Below, in pieces: positions 24,783 to 32,987 of a DNA stretch of 42,030 bases. Location: contig NZ_JADYTJ010000030.1 of NCBI RefSeq assembly GCF_021531075.1, forward strand, positions 1 through 42,030, in the 5' to 3' direction. This stretch comes from Bacteroides caecigallinarum. GTDB lineage: Bacteria > Bacteroidota > Bacteroidia > Bacteroidales > Bacteroidaceae. Each line of letters starts with the position of its first letter. Position 1 is the stretch's first letter. Position numbers and translations under genes: made by a program. The notes under the pieces are model-generated. The model saw only the letters and a program-made list of their open reading frames with translations. It ran no database searches and was not told where the DNA came from.

Positions 24783-26383
24783 ATGAAATAGATATTATCC
24801 AACAGATAAAGTCTGGCGAAGTCAGTAAGATGCAGTTCAAAGAACGGCTCCTTGATAGCTACGACATCGGCTGCGAATTGGTGGCATTCAGCAATGCACG
24901 TGGTGGAACATTGGTCGTTGGTGTGAAGGACAAAACCGGCAGTCTCAATCCTTTGTCATATCTGGAAGTACAGGAAACCACGAACACACTTAGCAACATC
25001 GCATCAGAAAATGTTGTTCCTACCATCCTTGTTGATGTAGAAACTATTTCCGTGGATGGCGGAAGCCTTGTTGTGGTTCATATTAAAGAAGGGGTGAATA
25101 AGCCTTACCACGACAATCGGGGTATTGTGTGGGTGAAGAACGGTGCCGACAAGCGCAAGGTGTTCGATAATGCCGAACTTGCCGAAATGATGACCGACTG
25201 CGGCAGTTTCTCGCCTGATGAAGCTGGGGTTCGGGATGCTACGATTAAGGACTTGGACGAGAATACCATCAAAATCTTTTTAAGCAACAAGTTTGAAAAA
25301 GTATTGGTGAGAAAAGGTTTGGTGGGTGATGCATTCCGCGAGACCTCTTTAGATGCAGTCTGTTCTGCTATCGCTAGTGGGCACGATGGGGAGAAGCTGC
25401 TGCGTAACCTACGTTTCATCCGACCCGATGGAAAAATCACAGTGGCTGCAATGTTGCTGTTTGGCAAGTACACTCAGCGTTGGCTTCCTGCAATGACAGC
25501 AAAGTGCATTTGTTTTGTGGGCAACAATCTTGGAGGTACACAATTTCGCGATAAGGTGAATGATGCCGACATTGAAGGAAATCTGCTTCATCAGTTTGAA
25601 ACTATTATGGATTTCTTCACCCGGAACTTGCGCCATATACAAGTTGGAAAAGAGTTTAACTCGCAAGGAGTATTGGAGATTTCATACATCAGCCTTGTTG
25701 AGTTCACCGTAAATGCTTTGGTACATCGCTCGCTGAATGCGACTGCTCCTATCCGTATATTCATCTTTGATGACAGGGTGGAGATACACAGCCCCGGAAT
25801 TCTCCCTAATGGGCTTAGCGTGGATGATATTGTTGTAGGTACATCCATGCCACGCAATATGTTCCTCTTCACAAATGCCATCCATTTGCTCCCCTACACA
25901 GGAGCAGGTAGTGGTATGCTTCGTGCCTTATCTGAGGATATGAAAGTTTCATTCACCAACAATGACAGAACTAACGAGTTTGTAATTACTATAAATAGAC
26001 CGGAGGGTAGCCAAGTCAATGGTAACTTAGATACTAAACTTGGACACTCTGACACCGACTTAGGCATCAACTCTGACACTTTCAATGCTGACTCTGACAC
26101 TAAACATAGATACTCTGACACTGGCTTAGAGTCCGACTCTGACACTTTCAATGCTGACTCTGACACTAAACGTCCTAAAATAACAAATAAACAGAGGGAT
26201 ATAGTAAACTTCTGCAGTGTGCCACGTAGCAGCAAAGAAATTCTTGAAAGGGCTGGTGTGACATATCATAGCAAGAATATCCAAACATACATCATGGCTC
26301 TTGTCGAGGCTGGCTATCTCGAAATGACCAATCCCGAGCATCCCAATGCAAGCAATCAAAAATATAGGAGAAGTAAAAAATGA
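24779..26383 (+). CDS. AlbA_2 (Schlafen-type) DNA-binding protein with RecG-like C-terminal domain
   Basis: This 534-aa protein has an AlbA_2 domain at residues 15-130 (MQFKERLLDSYDIGCELVAF and SNARGGTLVVGVKDKTG), then a middle helical part, a GHKL-like HATPase_c_4 segment (about 310-370, with IRIFIFDDRVEIHSPGILPN), and a C-terminal winged helix (about 470-530). This is the layout of the widely found putative transcriptional regulators or ATP-dependent DNA-binding proteins. Between the HATPase-like part and the winged helix lies a repetitive Ser-Asp-Thr-rich linker. It is coupled to the HTH gene by a 4-base overlap. The pair could regulate the island or act in defence; sequence alone cannot separate these. 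Confidence 0.82.
   Translation: MNEIDIIQQIKSGEVSKMQFKERLLDSYDIGCELVAFSNARGGTLVVGVKDKTGSLNPLSYLEVQETTNTLSNIASENVVPTILVDVETISVDGGSLVVVHIKEGVNKPYHDNRGIVWVKNGADKRKVFDNAELAEMMTDCGSFSPDEAGVRDATIKDLDENTIKIFLSNKFEKVLVRKGLVGDAFRETSLDAVCSAIASGHDGEKLLRNLRFIRPDGKITVAAMLLFGKYTQRWLPAMTAKCICFVGNNLGGTQFRDKVNDADIEGNLLHQFETIMDFFTRNLRHIQVGKEFNSQGVLEISYISLVEFTVNALVHRSLNATAPIRIFIFDDRVEIHSPGILPNGLSVDDIVVGTSMPRNMFLFTNAIHLLPYTGAGSGMLRALSEDMKVSFTNNDRTNEFVITINRPEGSQVNGNLDTKLGHSDTDLGINSDTFNADSDTKHRYSDTGLESDSDTFNADSDTKRPKITNKQRDIVNFCSVPRSSKEILERAGVTYHSKNIQTYIMALVEAGYLEMTNPEHPNASNQKYRRSKK
26070..26171 (+). repeat. In-frame 36-bp direct repeat in the AlbA_2 gene
   Basis: The same 36 bases occur at 26070-26105 and 26136-26171, 66 bases (22 codons) apart, with shorter CTCTGACAC copies between and before. 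The encoded linker is made of SDT-type units. The spacing keeps the frame, so gain or loss of a unit would change the linker length. Confidence 0.85.
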
Positions 26384-26500
26384 GTTCACATATATTCACC
26401 AACAAGAACGGTAACACTGATGTACAAATTTGAAAAAGTTCTTGATTTCATTACAAACAACAACAAACCGTACAATAATCTCTAATTTCTAAAAAACGAT

Positions 26501-27130
26501 ATGGAATACGGAATAGTTTATCTTCTGACAAACCCTGTGATGCCAGGACTTGTAAAAATAGGTATGACCACACAGGAAGACATCGACAAACGTATGAAGG
26601 AATTATATACAACAGGAGTTCCCGTACCGTTTGAGTGTAAATTTGCGTGCAAGGTTAAGAAAAGTGACTGTCTCAAAATTGAAAAAGCCCTTCATAAAGC
26701 CTTTGACCCTCAGCGTATCAATCAGAACCGTGAGTTCTTCCGTATCAACGTGGAACAGGCGCAAGCCATACTCGAACTTTTCCACCATGAAGATGTGACG
26801 GAAGAAGTGACAGACGAGATACAGAACGACCTCACAGATGAGGACAAAGCTGCCAGCACAAAAGCACATGCAAAACGTCCACCGCTCAATTTCTATGAGA
26901 TGGGATTGCAGAAAGGCGATGTTCTCATCTGGAAAGATGACCCATCAATTTCTGTCACCATTCTTTCAGAGCGCAAAGTGTGTTATCAAGGAGAAGAAAC
27001 TTCTATCAGTGCACTTTCTGCTAAGCTAAAAGGCTACAAAGTCAAACATATACAGCCGACGCCACACTGGCTTTTCAACGATCGTCTTCTAAGTGAAGTC
27101 TATGACGAAACATATCCATTTGAAGAGTGA
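26501..27130 (+). CDS. T5orf172/MUG113 (GIY-YIG-like) domain protein
   Basis: This 209-aa protein's first 90 residues match the T5orf172 domain, a GIY-YIG relative: GIVYLLTNPVMPGLVKIGMT (Tyr7, Lys19-Ile-Gly21), IDKRMKELY (Arg31), EKALHKAF, and NREFFRI (Glu78). These are at the places of the GIY-YIG catalytic Tyr, Arg and Glu, so a nuclease is possible. The C-terminal 110 residues have an acidic linker and a small beta domain that I do not recognise. It is the first gene of the plus-strand cargo block after the AlbA_2 gene and lies 82 bases before the DUF1848 gene. Such domains occur in phage proteins and defence loci. Confidence 0.82.
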   Translation: MEYGIVYLLTNPVMPGLVKIGMTTQEDIDKRMKELYTTGVPVPFECKFACKVKKSDCLKIEKALHKAFDPQRINQNREFFRINVEQAQAILELFHHEDVTEEVTDEIQNDLTDEDKAASTKAHAKRPPLNFYEMGLQKGDVLIWKDDPSISVTILSERKVCYQGEETSISALSAKLKGYKVKHIQPTPHWLFNDRLLSEVYDETYPFEE

Positions 27131-27132
27131 AA

Positions 27133-27150
27133 GCATACTCTAGAGTATGC
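27133..27150. promoter_or_regulatory. Perfect 18-bp palindrome before the DUF1848 operon
   Basis: GCATACTCTAGAGTATGC is fully self-complementary without a loop and has no T-run after it, so it looks like a dimeric protein-binding site more than a terminator. It begins 2 bases after the T5orf172 stop. Confidence 0.45.
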
Positions 27151-27212
27151 CAATGGCAGAAGAGAAGAAAATAAAAAAGATAAAAGAAACATTCAAAAGC
27201 TTCTAATTTATT

Positions 27213-28277
27213 ATGGCAACATGGCAACGTACAGACATCATTATTAATGGACTACCTGTAAAAGCACAAGCTCCCCTCATTATTTCTGCAAGTAGGAGTA
27301 CCGACATTCCGGCATTCTATGCTGATTGGTTTTTCCATCGTTTACAAAAGGGGTATTCTGTCTGGACAAATCCGTTCAACGGCGTAAAGTCTTATGTCTC
27401 GTATGAGAATACTCGCTTCATTGTATTTTGGTCAAAGAACCCACAACCATTGTTGCCATATCTGCATATCCTCAAAGAGCGTAACATTAAGTGCTATGTT
27501 CAATATACCCTGAATGATTACGAACAAGAGAAGTTAGAGAAAGTACCTTCTCTTGCTAAACGCATAGAAACATTCAAGTTACTTGTTGAGCAACTTGGTA
27601 AAGGTGCTGTTATTTGGCGGTTTGACCCCATGATGCTAACAAATGACATATCTGTAGATGACTTGCTATGGAAAGTTCAAAATATTGGTGATCAACTAAA
27701 AGATTACACAGAGAAATTGGTATTCAGCTATGCAGATATTACCATGTACAAGAAAGTGAAACATAATCTTGAAGTAAGTGGCATATCATACAATGAGTGG
27801 AATATAGAGCAAATGGAAGAGTTTGCCGACAAACTGTCTATTATGAATCGTGAGCGTGGCTGGAACTTCCAACTAGCAACTTGTGGTGAAAAAATAGATA
27901 TTTCAAAATATGGCATTCAACACAATCGCTGCATAGACGGAGATCTGATTACTCGTTTGGCATGGAATGACAAGGATCTGATGAAATTCATGAATGTAAA
28001 GATAGAGAACGTTCCAGAACCAATGTTCTTTGGCAATCCAGAGTTACCCAATGGAGCGATACTCCTGCCTCATAACCATTACTTCATCAGTAAACACAAG
28101 AAAGACCAAGGACAGCGACCATTTTGTGAGTGCATGGCCTCTAAAGACATTGGTGAATACAACACTTGTCCGCATCTTTGTGAATACTGTTATGCCAACA
28201 CCACCAAACAATTGGCATTGCAAAATTGGGAACAGCATCTAAAGAATAGATTTGCAGAAACAATAACAGGAAGATAA
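27213..28277 (+). CDS. DUF1848 family protein with a C-terminal radical-SAM-type cysteine motif
   Basis: This 354-aa protein matches the DUF1848 pattern: IISASRSTDIPAFYADWF at the start, FIVFWSKNPQPLLPYL, VIWRFDPMML and LVFSYADI in the middle. Near the C-terminus is NTCPHLCEYCYAN, in which Cys319, Cys323 and Cys326 form an exact Cx3Cx2C, the spacing that holds the [4Fe-4S] cluster in radical SAM enzymes, with more Cys (CECMAS) just before. DUF1848 has no established function that I know of; a TIM-barrel radical-SAM-like enzyme with the cluster at the end is one reading. The next gene follows after 2 bases, so the two are co-translated. Confidence 0.85.
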   Translation: MATWQRTDIIINGLPVKAQAPLIISASRSTDIPAFYADWFFHRLQKGYSVWTNPFNGVKSYVSYENTRFIVFWSKNPQPLLPYLHILKERNIKCYVQYTLNDYEQEKLEKVPSLAKRIETFKLLVEQLGKGAVIWRFDPMMLTNDISVDDLLWKVQNIGDQLKDYTEKLVFSYADITMYKKVKHNLEVSGISYNEWNIEQMEEFADKLSIMNRERGWNFQLATCGEKIDISKYGIQHNRCIDGDLITRLAWNDKDLMKFMNVKIENVPEPMFFGNPELPNGAILLPHNHYFISKHKKDQGQRPFCECMASKDIGEYNTCPHLCEYCYANTTKQLALQNWEQHLKNRFAETITGR

Positions 28278-28279
28278 TT

Positions 28280-30928
28280 ATGCCATACGCAGAAGATATA
28301 AATAAATGTAATAGTATTGATGACATTATTGATTATTGTCACAATGCTTTGCCCGAAGAATATAAGGGAAAACCTTGGACACATCCAGAGTTAAAGCATG
28401 GCATAAATCTATTAGCAAGTGATGTGGCTCTAAATTGTTATATGTCTGCATATGGCGATATGCATGTAACCAAGTGCCGTGCCGCAATGATGAATTTTCC
28501 ATTTGACGATATTCAGGGGAGTATTGAGATAGTTGATTGGGGATGTGGTCAAGGTATAGGTTCAGCTACCATAATTGAAGTGTTAAAGCAGCATCATTTA
28601 CTTCAATGGTTACATAAAGTAACGCTTATTGAGCCTTCTAGTAATGCAATTGAACGCGCCAACGATAATATCCGAACTCTTACGAATGGCACAGTTGAAA
28701 TAGATATAAAGAACCTTTTTCTTCCAGCAAACGGATTAGCAGAAGGTGAGACTCTTAGTTCTATTGGATATAGATACAATAATATCATCCATGTTTTTTC
28801 TAATATTTTGGATGTGACTTCTATTGACTTGGGGGAAGTTGCAAAGATGGTGGCATCTGCACACGGAAAACACTTTGTTTTATGTATTGGTCCACAAAAT
28901 GGTGCTGCGTATAGAATTGAGAAGTTCTGTTCTGTTTTTGGAGAACAAAATTATTTTAGCCAGATAAATAGTGTACGTTATGCACGCACAAGAAGAACAG
29001 CGCATCCCTATACTTGTATGACAAGATGTTTTGAGTACAATGGTGCAACAATTGATCTTAACAAATTAGATCTAGTGAATGAGAGGCACGAGGCAATATA
29101 TAATGAATATGATTTACGTTTGCAGATACAGAATCATGTGCTATCATATCAAAAAGCAAGAGTCGCATGGAGACTTGAGAATATTCTGTCTGTGGATGAC
29201 ATAATGTATATTGATGCAGTAGTAAACGAAGTGTCTGTAGATTTTATTATCGTTAGACCTAATAAGGGGATTCTTCTACTGAACGTGTTCGAGGAGGACT
29301 TAAATGAGTGTACATTATCAGAAGATAAAAAGGAAATAAATGTACATGGGAAACTATATCAATCTCCCATTGACCTTATTAGTGTATGTCAATTGAGCAT
29401 TAAGGATGGTATAGAAGAACTTTTGATGAGTACCATTGAAGATAGTCGGAATTTTAGTCTTATCAAAAAGGCGGTTGTGTTCTCAGAGAACTCTATTGAC
29501 GAAATAAAAAAATTTTTTAAATATCAGAATAACGTCTTTAATTTTACCTTTATCTTCGGTAGGGAGATTATTGATAATAGAGAAATATCACAAAATTTGT
29601 ATACTACCATAGGTTTCCTATACAACAACAATACTTTTGACGATGTAGTAAGAAGGAAATTGGCTAGAATAATATCTCCATCCTGGCATTCATATCAGGA
29701 AGGACGCATTGATATGCAACCTATTGGTGCACAGAAGCGACTATCGGAAAGTAGTATAACACAACAGAAAATAAGTGGTGTCGCTGGTTCTGGAAAAACT
29801 CAAGTACTTGCTTTTAGAGCGGTAAATGCCATGAAACGTACTGGAGGTGATGTCTTAGTGTTAACCTATAACATTACATTAGCAAATTATCTGAAGTTTA
29901 GGTTATCCGAAATTCGGGAGGATTTCTCATGGGAAAAAATAGACATATATCCTTATCATCAGTTCTTTAGAATACGTGCTGCAGAATGTAAGTTACATGT
30001 TGAATTTGACTCATATCAAGACGAAACTTTCTTTGATAACTCCCCAAATCATAAGAAATATTCTGCTATTTTCGTTGATGAGGTTCAAGACTATACTACG
30101 GAATGGCTTCGTATCGTCATGCGGAATTTTCTCTTAGAGTCTAATGGTGAACTAGTAGTGTTTGGAGATCCCAAACAAAATGTATATCAACGACCTTTAG
30201 ATACAAATGGAGACATTCGCTTAGGCATTATTGGGGGACAGTGGAATCGGCAATTAACAACCAGCCGAAGATTTACTAATCCACGCCTTGCTAATCTTGC
30301 CACAGCATTTCAAACGCAATTTATGGCAAATTTACCTACCGATGATATGGCTGCGGAGAATGCCATGTTAAATACATTCAACTTCCAAATTTTAACCTAT
30401 ATTGATTTAAGACAAAATAATTCCTTTGAGTCCATAGTAACTAATATTATCAACATCATTTCCAATGACAATAACGAAGCAAAAGACTTTGTTATACTTG
30501 CTTCGTCAACAAAATTGCTTCGCAATATTGACATTCTTTATCGACAAAAGACTAACGAACAAACAGAAATAACATTTATTTCAAACGAAGTTCTTGAACG
30601 GTTAAAGCAAATACATCAGGTTAATGATGAAAAGATAGCCAACTGGAAATTTAATAGAGATTTTGAGGCACTTGAACGAACAAGAAAGCAATTGTTTACG
30701 ACAGATAAACGTTGTTTAAAAATATCTACCATACAAAGTTTCAAGGGATGGGAATCTCCTTCAGTTATAGTTATTCTAGAGAGTGATCTTATTTTGCATA
30801 ATACGACATTTCGCCCAATGTCGCCACAAACGATATATACGGCGATAACCCGTGCAAGAGAAAACATGTATATAATTAACATTGGTAATGATACCTATCA
30901 CGACTTCTTCTACAACCAGACATTATGA
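28280..30928 (+). CDS. Methyltransferase-like / NERD-like / SF1 helicase fusion protein
   Basis: This 882-aa protein has three parts. Residues about 1-270 resemble a class I SAM methyltransferase: motif I VDWGCGQGIG (85-94) and a Rossmann-like series after it. Residues about 285-400 resemble a NERD domain (MYIDAVVNEVSVDFIIVRPN and GILLLNVFEED), but the expected ExK active site is replaced by LNVF. Residues about 480-882 are a UvrD-like SF1 helicase: Walker A GVAGSGKTQ (499-507), Walker B VDEVQD (599-604), a GDPKQNVYQR motif (about 628-637), and motif VI TIYTAITRARE (851-861). It may recognise, unwind or modify nucleic acid. It lies between DUF1848 and TerB-like genes with 2-base and overlapping joints. 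Methyl acceptor and substrate are unknown. Confidence 0.82.
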   Translation: MPYAEDINKCNSIDDIIDYCHNALPEEYKGKPWTHPELKHGINLLASDVALNCYMSAYGDMHVTKCRAAMMNFPFDDIQGSIEIVDWGCGQGIGSATIIEVLKQHHLLQWLHKVTLIEPSSNAIERANDNIRTLTNGTVEIDIKNLFLPANGLAEGETLSSIGYRYNNIIHVFSNILDVTSIDLGEVAKMVASAHGKHFVLCIGPQNGAAYRIEKFCSVFGEQNYFSQINSVRYARTRRTAHPYTCMTRCFEYNGATIDLNKLDLVNERHEAIYNEYDLRLQIQNHVLSYQKARVAWRLENILSVDDIMYIDAVVNEVSVDFIIVRPNKGILLLNVFEEDLNECTLSEDKKEINVHGKLYQSPIDLISVCQLSIKDGIEELLMSTIEDSRNFSLIKKAVVFSENSIDEIKKFFKYQNNVFNFTFIFGREIIDNREISQNLYTTIGFLYNNNTFDDVVRRKLARIISPSWHSYQEGRIDMQPIGAQKRLSESSITQQKISGVAGSGKTQVLAFRAVNAMKRTGGDVLVLTYNITLANYLKFRLSEIREDFSWEKIDIYPYHQFFRIRAAECKLHVEFDSYQDETFFDNSPNHKKYSAIFVDEVQDYTTEWLRIVMRNFLLESNGELVVFGDPKQNVYQRPLDTNGDIRLGIIGGQWNRQLTTSRRFTNPRLANLATAFQTQFMANLPTDDMAAENAMLNTFNFQILTYIDLRQNNSFESIVTNIINIISNDNNEAKDFVILASSTKLLRNIDILYRQKTNEQTEITFISNEVLERLKQIHQVNDEKIANWKFNRDFEALERTRKQLFTTDKRCLKISTIQSFKGWESPSVIVILESDLILHNTTFRPMSPQTIYTAITRARENMYIINIGNDTYHDFFYNQTL

Positions 30929-31230
30929 ATAATTTCACAACAATAGAAAAATACGCCATCATAAAAGTTCTTTCACACATTATGAAAGCAGATGGTATCA
31001 TTCATCCCAAAGAGGAGATATACATGGATAAAACATATAGTGATTTTTCCATAACAATCAATGATATAGAGGACATTTCCAATATTGATGATATACAAAC
31101 TAAACTTATAATCAGTGGAATGACTGATGAGAATAAAATTCTATCTAAGGTTTTATTCGTTGGAATGGTTGAAGCAGATGGAATAATACACCCTAAGGAA
31201 ACAGAAATCATAAACCGATTTTTTATTTGA
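30925..31230 (+). CDS. Short TerB-like protein
   Basis: This 101-aa protein has two copies of a helix motif, HIMKADGIIHPKEEIYMD (about residues 12-29) and MVEADGIIHPKETEIINR (about 82-99), each with the D-G-x-I-x-x-x-E arrangement of TerB-type domains. TerB proteins are associated with stress and phage resistance and are found in defence systems such as Shango beside ATPase and helicase genes. The protein is shorter than usual TerB (about 140-150 aa) and ends inside the second motif, so it may be trimmed. It overlaps the helicase fusion by 4 bases (ATGA), so they are coupled. Confidence 0.75.
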   Translation: MNNFTTIEKYAIIKVLSHIMKADGIIHPKEEIYMDKTYSDFSITINDIEDISNIDDIQTKLIISGMTDENKILSKVLFVGMVEADGIIHPKETEIINRFFI

Positions 31231-31291
31231 CAGTATTTTTAGTGCATTTAGTAATATATCAATATTACATGAATAAAAAAGGAAAAATAAT

Positions 31292-31324
31292 TATAATAAC
31301 ATTGAATAATAGAATGTTATTATA
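31292..31324. terminator. Probable bidirectional terminator between cargo and mobilization genes
   Basis: A perfect 12-bp AT-only or AT-rich inverted repeat (31292-31303 and 31313-31324) with a 9-nt loop lies between the TerB-like gene (plus) and the convergent mobilization gene (minus). Its stability is limited by low GC. Confidence 0.5.
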
Positions 31325-31339
31325 TTAACGTGCGAGGAT

Positions 31340-31882
31340 TCAAGTGGCACAATATGCAATCAATCCTAATACCAGCGTATAAACGAACAAAAATATCACC
31401 AAAACTTTCATCCAGAAATCTGAGAACCAGATACCTTCATTTCGTTTGAGAATTTTGCGTATATTAGATTCATGGTCCGTTAACATTTTCGTCTGTTCGG
31501 AACGATGATTCTCCAACATGGTTTCCCATGTTTTGACAGACAGGTTTAGGAGTTGTTGAAGTTGGGCAAAATGTTCAGATTTTATAGTTGCTCTAAATTC
31601 TGTATTTTGCTCGGCTTTTACAATAGCATTGCAAATGCCATTAACAATGCTATTGGAGTTACTGATAGCCTTCTTCAACACCACTGAAGCATTACCTTCG
31701 GCTTTAATGGCATCCTGAAGGTTTTGTTGAATTTTCAACAAAGTCTCTTTTATTTCACATATTTCTTTGAGCCTCTTATCGACATCCAGTTTCTCAGTTT
31801 CTATTTCATGGCTGATTTCAGCTTTTTTCAACATATCATCAACGTTTATTGATGGTGTGATTTTTGATTTTCTAATTCCCAT
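31340..31882 (-). CDS. Coiled-coil membrane protein of the mobilization region
   Basis: This 180-aa protein is mainly charged helices (about residues 15-150, likely coiled coil) and ends in one membrane segment (about 153-177, WMKVLVIFLFVYTLVLGLIAY). It follows the relaxase gene by 25 bases on the same strand. Small proteins with this layout are common directly after relaxase genes in Bacteroides mobilizable elements. A role in relaxosome docking at the membrane is plausible but not shown. I know of no named family with certainty. Confidence 0.7.
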   Translation of the reverse strand: MGIRKSKITPSINVDDMLKKAEISHEIETEKLDVDKRLKEICEIKETLLKIQQNLQDAIKAEGNASVVLKKAISNSNSIVNGICNAIVKAEQNTEFRATIKSEHFAQLQQLLNLSVKTWETMLENHRSEQTKMLTDHESNIRKILKRNEGIWFSDFWMKVLVIFLFVYTLVLGLIAYCAT

Positions 31883-31907
31883 GATTCATGTTTTTTTGAT
31901 TGTTAAT

Positions 31908-32987
31908 TTATCTGTGAAGTCCTTTCTTACGTTTGCACATACTATTTGCCATTCTTGCACAGCGGCGTGCCCATTCAAGTTCATCCTCGTCCTTATCTCT
32001 TCCCCAACCACCTGTTTCAGAACCGCCTCCACCACTTGATGCTGCCATACTTGTAGCGGCATCCAAATATCCGGCAAAAAGCAAAAGAGCCGTGTGCTGT
32101 ATCTCTTCAATCTTAGCAAATGGATGGGCATCCTCCAAAGAACAATCTTGACGAATGATATTGTCTGCGGCTTCGGGTATCTCCACGTGGAATTTGTGAT
32201 ATTCGTCTGTCATTATTTCATAATGTTTCATAACCGGCTGTGAAATAGTTGAAGGTTGTATAACAGAAGTCCTGTCAGTTGTCCGTGCTTGTCGGGAAGT
32301 AGGCTCTTTCGATTCAAATTTCCTTTTCTGCGAATGAAGTTTTGCCCAAGTAGTCTCTATTTTTGAAGGGGTCAGGTTTCTCCCGATACCCAACACGGAC
32401 GACTTATAGGTGGAGTTACCACGCTTAATGGAATAGCCATAAACTCCGCCTCCATCTTTTTCTTGTAAATGCACTTTATAGCCTTTTTTTTTCAGTTCTG
32501 TTTCATACTGCTGCCAGCTGAATTTTTCCATAGAGCGAAGTATCTCTATACAGATGTTTGAAATTTCCTGCCTATGGTGTATGCCTATTTCTTCAGACTG
32601 TATCCAGCCCCGTTTCTCGTTGATGATGTTCGCAGCCATGATAGCCCTCTCGCCAATCTTATGGCTATCATTGATTTTTCCGTCCATATCCACACGGTTA
32701 GCATCAATGTGTAGGTGGAGAATGCCACTTTGGGAATCCCGGTGTAGAGCTACGATGTATTGAGAGTTCTTGAGGTTGGTATGCTGTGAAGAAGCCCTCT
32801 TGGTCTTACCAGAGAGATCTATGGAATCAAATACGCGGATGAACTCATTTGACAAACGTAACCAATCGTCCATTGTCCATCCCCGGCTTTCTTCCTCGGA
32901 TGGGGAAATTTCAATTCTTATCACGTTCCTGCCAAGCGGTCTGCCCTTATTGATTTTCTCAGCATATTTTTTTTGAACAAGCATCAT
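31908..32987 (-). CDS. Relaxase, main part (interrupted at its 5' end)
   Basis: This 359-aa open frame holds most of a Relaxase/mobilization nuclease domain (PF03432 type). LHRDSQSGILHLHIDANRV contains His82, His91 and His93, the HxD...HxH metal-binding motif that supports DNA nicking at oriT. The C-terminal part is a basic, gly/ser-rich tail. The frame opens with ATGATG directly after an in-frame TGA (32988-32990); upstream codons in the same frame (32991-33119) encode the usual relaxase N-terminus. The reading frame is thus whole save for one stop codon. The full product would be about 403 aa. Without the N-terminal piece the likely catalytic Tyr is missing. Confidence 0.85.
   Translation of the reverse strand: MMLVQKKYAEKINKGRPLGRNVIRIEISPSEEESRGWTMDDWLRLSNEFIRVFDSIDLSGKTKRASSQHTNLKNSQYIVALHRDSQSGILHLHIDANRVDMDGKINDSHKIGERAIMAANIINEKRGWIQSEEIGIHHRQEISNICIEILRSMEKFSWQQYETELKKKGYKVHLQEKDGGGVYGYSIKRGNSTYKSSVLGIGRNLTPSKIETTWAKLHSQKRKFESKEPTSRQARTTDRTSVIQPSTISQPVMKHYEIMTDEYHKFHVEIPEAADNIIRQDCSLEDAHPFAKIEEIQHTALLLFAGYLDAATSMAASSGGGGSETGGWGRDKDEDELEWARRCARMANSMCKRKKGLHR

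Noticed and set aside
26028..26171. CRISPR-like array
   Set aside because: The repeats are in frame within a coding region, have no equal-length unique spacers, and there are no cas genes in the window. It is a protein-coding repeat.
31886..32131. 81-aa frame overlapping the relaxase C-terminal part
   Set aside because: It is an alternate frame of the relaxase tail and has no supporting start or motif.
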